A DNA stretch of 64,000 nucleotides. It comes from Siphonodentalium dalli (taxonomy: Eukaryota; Mollusca; Scaphopoda; Gadilida; Siphonodentaliidae). A program made the translations under genes and the position numbers. Every line of letters starts with the position of its first letter. Within the stretch, counting starts at the first letter, position 1. The notes beneath the pieces were generated by a model. It saw only the letters and a list, made by a program, of their open reading frames with translations. It did no database searches and was not told the DNA's origin. Shown here piece after piece: positions 57,056 through 64,000 of the stretch. Location of the stretch: contig CP136066.1 of assembly GCA_032622095.1 (NCBI GenBank), positions 104,057,319-104,121,318 of the forward strand, written 5' to 3'.

Positions 57056-59672
57056 TTTACACAGTCAAAGATCTGGGCATAGTAAAAACATGTTGTAATC
57101 AGATAAGAGATGACCATATATACCAGTATATATTTCAGAAATAATCAATTCTTCCAAAATGACACCTCATCTCACAAAAAGATTTAGGAAATGATGGAAT
57201 CATCACTATTCAATCAATAGTAGAATGCGCCTTTGTCAGTCCCACGTTAGTTTTGATTGGCCATGATAGTTGCAGCACCTGCAGGTTGAAGAAGATGAGG
57301 GTCTATAATTTCACTAACATAATTCTTCATAATAGCTAATAGCCCTCATAGCTTACCATTTTGAAGATATTTTCATTTTCAATACCACCCCAGGTTAAGT
57401 GGTCCTGCTAATTTTATATCATGCTGATGGGTACTACTGGATTGCTATGATGTGTGTAGGTCAAAGCGATTCTGTTAAGAAAGAGTACCATCATTTTACC
57501 TAAAGTTGGTTATTTTTGCATTGTTTGGCTAATCCGAGCAATTTGTGCAAAAGTCAGTGTCTGTATAAACATTCAAGAACATATATATTTCAAAATATTT
57601 AATGTGTACGCTGATGTTTGGTAAACAACAGGAATAGTAATCTCAATTATGGCCAGTTTGTAAAAACCAGCAGCCATTATTAAAATATTTCACAATATAC
57701 ATGTTTTTTAATGTTTTCTACACAGAGTGGCTTATCCTCAATTTGTTCAGATCGCTTTGCTCTACCTGAGTATCATACCAAATTTATTAGCGTCACCACT
57801 AAACTTGGGATGAATACTGCCAAATGAATATATTGTGATATATAGGTCAGTGGAAAATAATGGTTGAGCTTTTTCTAAGTATAATTCTAGTAAAACCTAC
57901 ACAATACCGTCTTGGTTTAATAAGAGTCATGTTTATATAGGAGTATGGATATGCAGTCCACCAGTCTCATGAAAATTAATAGTAACTTTCCTCAAACATA
58001 GAATATAACCCGACAATCATAGTGTTAGAATGTTGCATATGTATATGTAGGCATGGTCATAGCATGTTTTTTGAAATACTGCAGAGTGCAGACCATAAAT
58101 TTCACTAAAATATACATGTAGTTACTGCATGTACACAACACACCTAAAGTGACTGACACACATACATGTACCTGCAGGGTTCACAATATTTGACATGTAA
58201 AGTATATATCTCCTGTGCCTATAACATCAAACCAAACGGTTTACAGTACTTTTACTGACATTTTTGGAGTGGCACATATACATACATAAAAAAAATCAAA
58301 GTCAATTTAAAGGGACGAAATGAAAAATAAAATTGTGCAACTATAATGGAGATCTATATTGCATTACAACATCCACGAATCTACAAAAACATCTGACAAA
58401 ATATGGTGGATGGCTATTTGTGATTAGTCATCGACTTCCATGTCGTTTATGTGTTTTTTTCTCATGGCCAGTCTCGTATCATAACACAAAGTTTTGCTGG
58501 GTCAGCAAACCATTTTCAAATGGGCTGTACTTTATAAAATGTATCAGCATTAAATAGTCATTGGAAATGTGATCATTTTTCCTTGATAAGTTGAAACATG
58601 AGGGAGTATTGCATAGCATGGCTACCTGTATAATGTAGATTTGTATGGATTTATATCTGCATATCAACTGATGCTTGTATTTTTCTTCTAACTCACTCTG
58701 AACTCACAACGCAACAGGATTGCATTCGGAATTTCAAGCCCATAAAGCTAGACACTTTAGAATCAAGCTTGCCAAATAAGTTTCCATGACCTCATATGAA
58801 CTCACTCAGTTGAACACAAGGAACGATTGTCAAGTTGGAAGATATTCTGTATGTATGGAAGCCCTTTATTTTTAATGTGTGGATTTATTATAACTGGACT
58901 AAAGCCCTTATAAAATAATCTGAAGGATTATTTTCAGTCTTTATTACTGGATATCACACCAATAACCAATAGACATGCATTTGTTAGTTTTGAACAGGAC
59001 AATATATTTTAATATTACTGCAACTGCATCTTTCTTATGACTTGTTTTCTTACAAACTCCCAAATTTGAACCAGAAACAATTTAGGGCAAATATACATCT
59101 ACGTGTACATATACATATATCAGGATATAAATATAGGCAATCATGCCAGGCTAGCCAATATTTGTTCTAAAATAAGGTACGTGTTAGGGAAATTGTAGAA
59201 CATTTATACAAAATGGTGGTGCAGCCAATCAAAATTGCTGTGGGACTGAAAAGACACAACCTGCTCGACTACCGAATCATACTGATTGATCGAATTGTAG
59301 TAACTCAACATTTACTAAACCTACTTGTGGGCTGAGTATAATTCAATTCAACATTAGAATACCATAAAAACATCCTGTTCTCCCATAAGTTTAAAGAAAA
59401 TAACACATTGAACTCATTTACTAGTATATTGATAATGAGATATATGTCATTCCATTTATAACCATTTTGGCAGCCATCTCACATCAAAGGCAATGAAATC
59501 TAGATAACAAAAGATGAACTACATCCAATTATATCACCAGGTAACCTTTTTTGCAGGAGATTTAGATTACTGATCAAATACCCTATAATTGATTATTTCC
59601 TCAACATCATTGTTATTGGGGAAATGTCTGTTTTTTTCATTCTACGACCAATATATTCCATCCAAAAATCTT
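57056..59672. other. Interior of the long-TIR element
   Basis: AT-rich. Near 57225-57300 and 59205-59265 'gtcccac...ttttgattggc' and its inverse mark remnants of an inner inverted repeat. No ORF above 75 codons and no transposase motif (DDE/DDD) were found by reading. Confidence 0.4.
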
Positions 59673-60289
59673 ATTTTCAGGATCAAGAGCTCCTTGAATG
59701 TCAATCCCATCCAATAATGGTACAGCACATATCAGAATTGATACATGTATGTGGCACCGATGGATATAGGTCAATAAAATTCTAATTGGGGGCTCAACTT
59801 TGAGATAAATGTGCTGAACCCCAAAATTTGGGTTCAGACCCTTAAAAATGGAAATGTTTGGGTTTTTGGCAATTATCTTAAAAACCATTTTTGGATATGA
59901 AAATTATAACTGACCCCCCATAATGTGGCCATTCCGCACATTTTGAGTGGTCAGACAACCTCCTATGTCCAACGGTTCTGGAGATATAGTCACGTCGGAT
60001 GGTAGTACTTCGCGCAAAAAGGGCGTGGCCATTTCGCCCTCAATGGGAAATGTGTTACCAACCAAATATTGTTCCTGGACCTTCAATTGGTGGATTCATG
60101 AAGAGTTTAGCTCTGGACATACAAGTGCATACAAAACCACCATGAGCTACTCTAGTAACAAGAAAATACTGATTATCTTTGACAAAAAAATAATATATTA
60201 AAATAGACGTCGTATGGTTCATTAGTAATTGTTCCCATATACTTGTATTCTGAACGGCGAGTAGTACGTTACTATTTAACTGCTCCTTT

Positions 60290-60395
60290 TTTAAATTCAA
60301 GAAATATTTATTGCCACAAAAGTTACAAGGGCTTGGGACACAAGTTATAACAACTTAATGCAGCCCCTTTCCCAACAATATTTAAACAACTGTTT
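60290..60395 (-). repeat. LINE 3'-tail copy
   Basis: On the minus strand 'gggaaaggggctgcattaag', 'ataacttgtgtcccaagccc' and 'gcaataaatattt' match the 3' UTR end of the intact LINE (42545-42625). Upstream on that strand no RT remains, although an 87-codon frame (60490-60753) and another of about 70 codons overlap without motif. Confidence 0.65.
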
Positions 60396-61065
60396 ACTTG
60401 AGTAAAGCCCATTAAATTGATAGCAGACCACCTGCAGACAGTATCATTGACATTTTTGAAGCGCGGGATGTTGGTGGGAGTTGATCGTGTTAAGTTCTCT
60501 TGAATGACGTCTTAGAACTATCGGTCGTTCCAAAGGCAGGTATTCTTGAGATGCCGAGTAATAGACTATTCGAATGTATACTTACATAACTTATAGAAAG
60601 TTTTAATATTGATAGAAATATACATACTAAGGGTAAAAACCCAGGTAAAACAATCGAACAAACCTTCGGGGTAGATAAACCAGAGAGACATAGGTAGGTT
60701 TTTGAACTTATTATCTGAGCACCTGCCAACAATGAATGAAATTCCTTCTGCATCTTTTGTCTCCCAGTCGTTTGGCTAAAGGGCTAATTCCGTCTGCACG
60801 TGTGTCATATTTTGTCTATCAGTCGTCTGCTTTTATTTCCTGAACATTGCTCCAAATGAATAATAAACCATTCAAATGTACACTGTCATAACCGAATGGG
60901 AACATCCATATTGTAACGAAAGGGTTAAGCTAGATCAAAGTAGTACAACAGTGCACGTGTCATTCTGTGGCGTGATGCTTCCAAGAGTGCCTAATCTGAC
61001 ATGCCGCCCATCGGTTTCCATTATCCCTTTCATGACGGGAGCTGCGCTGTCGCAACACTAAAGAC
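60396..61065. other. Unassigned spacer
   Basis: Open frames on the minus strand (60490-60753) have no recognised domain. Possibly the 5' continuation of the LINE tail copy. Confidence 0.35.
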
Positions 61066-61399
61066 CATGTACCAATGCATTCTCTTATATATGCGAGTCG
61101 ACCATAGGTCGCCTCGCATATGTAAGAGAATGCATTGGCCTGACAATTTTTTTTAATCATGTTTTCTTACATTCTCTAACAAATTTTATAATTTTTTTTA
61201 AATAATTTTCTCTTACATTCTATAACAATTTATATCATTTTGTATTATATTCCTTAACAATTTTATAATTTTTTCTTACATTCTTTAACAATTTTTAATC
61301 ATTTTTTATAATTTTTTCTTACATTCTTTAAACAATAATATAAAAATATTGTTAGGCCAATGTATTATCTTATATATAAGGGAATGCATTGCAACAGGG
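61066..61399. mobile_element. Second copy of the double-palindrome element
   Basis: The left palindrome (61071-61138) matches 1057-1125 almost exactly. The right one (about 61355-61392) has lost its inner part, and the end reads gcaacaggg. The centre carries about four degenerate repeats of 'ttttttcttacattctttaa' about 45-50 bp apart, a motif present once in the 1051 copy in reverse. No ORF. Confidence 0.75.
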
Positions 61400-61880
61400 T
61401 TTTCGCAAAACATCAGGAAGCTCCCGTCACCAAAGGGTTAACGTCAAAACAGTTTGTGCTGTGGAATGTGTGAAGCTAACTCATATGCATCTCGTGATTT
61501 ATAGAGTTACGCCTCTTTGATATACGCTCACGAAATGCTACATAAAACATAATTCAGTCCCCTCGCTACGCTGGTTTGGCCACAACAACCACGTATATAA
61601 ACGTAATTAAATGTCCCGTTTTTTATTTACAAGTTTTGTCAGTTATCATTCATTCTGATATGATCTATAGCCAATGATCAAATGATTGTGGGCATTTGGG
61701 TTTCATATAATTAATGCAGAATAAAGTAAAAAATCTGAGATTTTCTCAGATTATGTGTACCCGGACCATCTTGCACATTTCTGGTTCATGGTTTTTGCAA
61801 CCAGAATAAAATGTTTTGATTACCAATACATTATATAAATGCACTATTCCTTTTTTCGTTAATGAACTCCAGACGCATTG
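61400..61880. other. Unassigned spacer
   Basis: Nothing recognised apart from a short 'aatctgagattttctcagatt' hairpin at about 61731-61751. Confidence 0.45.
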
Positions 61881-62794
61881 TCTATTATATATTTTGGAAG
61901 ATCTGTTTGTTTGTGTGTTTGTGTGTAATCGATGGACTCGAAAATGGCCCAGCCGATTTCGATGAAACTTGGTATGTGGGGGTATTTTCGGGTCAGGACT
62001 AACATAGGCCTATTAATTTGTCCGTGCGAGGTCAACTTTTCACGTGCCGAGGTCAAATCTGTTTTTACGCCGTTTTGCGCTAATATATTTCAGTTCGGTG
62101 CTTACAAATCGATTCGAAACAGCGCGAATAATAACATGCCAGTCATAATAATGACACTATGAGAATCTTTCGTGTTTCCTCTTTCCAACGATATATAATA
62201 TGTATGTATCCGTTTTAGTTATCTGCCTCAATTATTAAGAAGAAGTGGTACGATCTTCTATCAGGGTAAAAACAATGCGTAACTTCTATGACGTCGTTAG
62301 AGGTCATAAAGTTAGATCACGTTAACTCTTAACCGGCCGATGCATTTGACTGTTTCAGACGTCTTGGCGATATCTCGGGCACCGATGGTAATTTATCTTT
62401 ACGTTGAAACTTGATAATTAATGAGCGTGTGTATATGAGGCGCGTTTATATACTTCAGTGGAAATCAAATCGGGTTAAACTGGCGGATTTTTACGGACGA
62501 AATTTGATGCATAGGGTATCTCGGTATCCGCTGGGCCGATTTCCCGGTATCCGCTGGGCCGATTTCCACCATTTTTGGGGTGTTGGTGTTTGACCCCACC
62601 TGACCTTGACCTTCAAAATGGTCAATTCAAGGTCAAATCGGGTAAAACCGGATGGATTTCGACGGGTACTTTTGTCGGGTACTTTTGTTCGGGCACTGTG
62701 TTTTGGACGGGTCAAATCGTGACCCCACTTGACCTTGGCCTTCAAAATAGACAATTCAAGGTCAAAGCCCGGACGAAGTCGGGTCACCTTCTAG
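61881..62794. mobile_element. Helitron-like repeat 4
   Basis: Begins TCTATTATATATTTTGG (as repeat 3 does), has the shared 5' phrase 'atttcgatgaaacttggta', and ends with hairpin cccgg-acgaa-gtcggg plus CTAG (62791-62794). 'gctgggccgatttccaccat'-type and 'gaccttcaaaat' units are internally duplicated (for example 62519 and 62544; 62600 and 62738). No Rep/helicase frame. ORFs of 60-98 codons are repeat shadows. Confidence 0.65.
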
Positions 62795-63099
62795 TACCAT
62801 ATAACCAAACACAAATTAGTTGTTGCCTTGTTTACGTGTGCCTGCATGTTCGGTAGATATAAGGGTCATTTGCCTCAGTTATGTGCGACACATATGCGAA
62901 CAATTGCGATGTTTCGCAAACTTACAGTTAGGGCAATACGTCATCAAGTTATGCGCAGGGTCGCGGTTGATAGAGAAGTTTGGCAAAACTCACGAATAAA
63001 GTTACGATTAGGTTTAGGGTACTGCGCCTTATGTTTAGGGTTTTACCGTCATCAACTTGTGTGCTCGTTCTAACTGTTTCCGCGAAGCCCTAATCGAAA
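62795..63099. other. Unassigned spacer
   Basis: An 81-codon frame (62828-63073) has no motif. Nothing else recognised. Confidence 0.4.
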
Positions 63100-63815
63100 T
63101 AACGGATAGGGTTTCAATTGCTTTGATTTGTTCCAAACACTTCTTTTAAATATATTTTATATATACAGACACTCAGTCAACAAGGTGTGTTGTATCATAC
63201 ACACATCATCTATGAAACATGTAGACAGCTATCATAAATTATATTGTTCAAAATTACATTGTAAGTTGCAAAGACTGCTCATGTGGAAACGTAGAAGAAA
63301 ATACCTTCTATTATTTCTTTGATTGCTACCTACATTCGATCCCAAGAATTCGCATATTAAATAAATTTCTTCCTTATAATATTTACTCACTAAAAATTAT
63401 GCTATTTGGAGGCCCTGCTCTACCCGATTGCAACACTGAAATTTTTTCTTAGCTGTACAATCATTCATCCGTGAGACAAAACTAGATTCTATTGACTAAG
63501 TCTAGCAAACACATATACAAGCCAGCAAATGACTCAAACAAACACGACTTTCAAGTAATTCATATATAAACACAAGACTGACTCGGGGGAGGGAAACGAC
63601 CGGTGATATGTACATGTGTATATGTTCAACTTGCTTTTGGTAGTCATGTTGCAATGCCATTATTCTTGATTTATTTTTCAGTGTAATAACAAACGGGAGA
63701 TGAGGTACCCATAAGTGAGTCAGCACTTGTCCCCCAATCCCATTGTCTATAAAACTGTATGTATCATTTCCTATGTGTTGTTGAATTTAGACAAATAAAT
63801 ATGTTTAAACTAAAC
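63100..63815 (+). pseudogene. LINE C-terminal fragment and 3' UTR
   Basis: The plus strand encodes 'CKDCSCGNVEENTFYYFFDC', then 'RIRILNKFLPYNIYSLKIML', and after a shift 'LAVQSFIRETKLDS' before the stop. It parallels the intact LINE's FCDCGNEIEDAHHYFFLC...FAEVQKYIVATNR. The 3' UTR continues to 'aataaatatgtttaaactaa' (63797-63816). The block 63584-63815 recurs inverted at 10797-11037. RT and endonuclease are missing, so it is a 5'-truncated copy. Confidence 0.75.
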
Positions 63816-64000
63816 TATCATCAATCCACCGAATACATTAGGCCATTATTGTGAAAGGTGTGCTTAATATGGTGGATTGTGCGAAGCGAAAATCACAATG
63901 TGCTTGATTAGCCATGCGTTGTCGACTTCAATAATCGCACTCGTCGTTGTCATATTTGCGAAACCAATTTTTAAAGACAAATAGCTAAACGTAGCATAAC
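63816..64000. other. Window end, nothing recognised
   Basis: No gene or repeat that I can support. Confidence 0.5.

Larger units (their letters stand above)
53972..60147. mobile_element. 6.2-kb long-TIR element with nested LINE
   Basis: Arms 53972-54451 and 59673-60147 are inverted repeats of about 85-90% identity, starting gctcatggtggttttg and ending caaaaccaccatgagc. Outside both is TACTCTAGTA (53962-53971, 60148-60157). This is either a 10-bp duplication, as in Mutator-like elements, or TIR extension with a TA duplication, because TACT..AGTA is nearly self-complementary. Weaker inverted similarity continues inside (57225-57300 versus 59205-59265). The plus frame 54032-54229 and minus frame 59904-60086 give nearly the same peptide (NTFPIEGEMATPFLREVLPS). 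No transposase recognised. Confidence 0.6.

Noticed and set aside
60490-60753. 87-codon minus frame and an overlapping 70-codon frame
   Set aside because: Both open in the same stretch with no motif. Cannot choose, probably chance.
1-64000. tRNA, rRNA or complete snRNA genes
   Set aside because: No tRNA-like A/B box with cloverleaf, no rRNA blocks. The only snRNA match is the partial U2 fragment.

Overview
The window is eukaryotic: AT-rich, with no operons and no dense coding. Nearly everything recognisable is transposable-element (TE) debris. It fits a marine invertebrate, most likely a bivalve mollusc. The signs are CR1/Jockey-like LINEs carrying 2A-like and PHD-finger modules, a 'pearl'-like repeat with about 150-bp core units and an (ACGG)n tract, Helitron-type repeats ending in a GC-rich hairpin plus CTAG, and frequent 'tacatgta' motifs. 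The taxonomic assignment is inference.

Layout. 1-5 kb holds small inverted-repeat elements: a family with matching copies at 645 and 1735, an element whose two TIRs are each palindromes (1051-1403), a 420-bp MITE, the pearl-like repeat, and a 156-bp loop-free palindrome with a TA target duplication. 4.5-16 kb is mostly unassignable, with a few exon-like minus-strand frames ending next to AATAAA signals (4498, 5536, 8381), a LINE tail and one unidentified decayed frame (15 kb). 19.2-19.6 kb is a foldback element with 163-bp TIRs and a perfect 9-bp target duplication, like a Mutator MITE. 22-32 kb contains three decayed LINE pieces. 32.2-36.6 kb holds a GC-rich inverted-repeat pair and the best host-type gene candidate, on the minus strand: a first exon with paired CxxC motifs, an internal exon with both splice sites, and a phase-compatible terminal exon with a polyA signal that lies between the two inverted repeats. 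36.7-38.7 kb is a decayed CR1-like element (SGNH-hydrolase-like ORF1, 2A-like motif, PHD finger, endonuclease start). 39.4-41.25 kb is a head-to-tail run of Helitron-like repeats, one carrying a U2 snRNA fragment. 42.5-46.2 kb is a LINE with an intact 1121-codon endonuclease/RT frame, probably the youngest element here. 47-53 kb holds palindromic and duplicated sequences, RT fragments and a basic, lysine-rich ORF. 53.97-60.15 kb is bounded by ~480-bp inverted arms and a 10-bp direct repeat, and contains a CR1-like LINE with a mutated catalytic aspartate. 61-64 kb has a second copy of the double-palindrome element, another Helitron-like repeat and a LINE 3' end.

The genes do not form a pathway. 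The coherent biology is the interplay of LINE families (long frames plus 3'-tail copies), non-autonomous DNA elements and Helitron-like repeats. Distances and alignments were judged by eye. Exon calls and family names need transcript or database confirmation.
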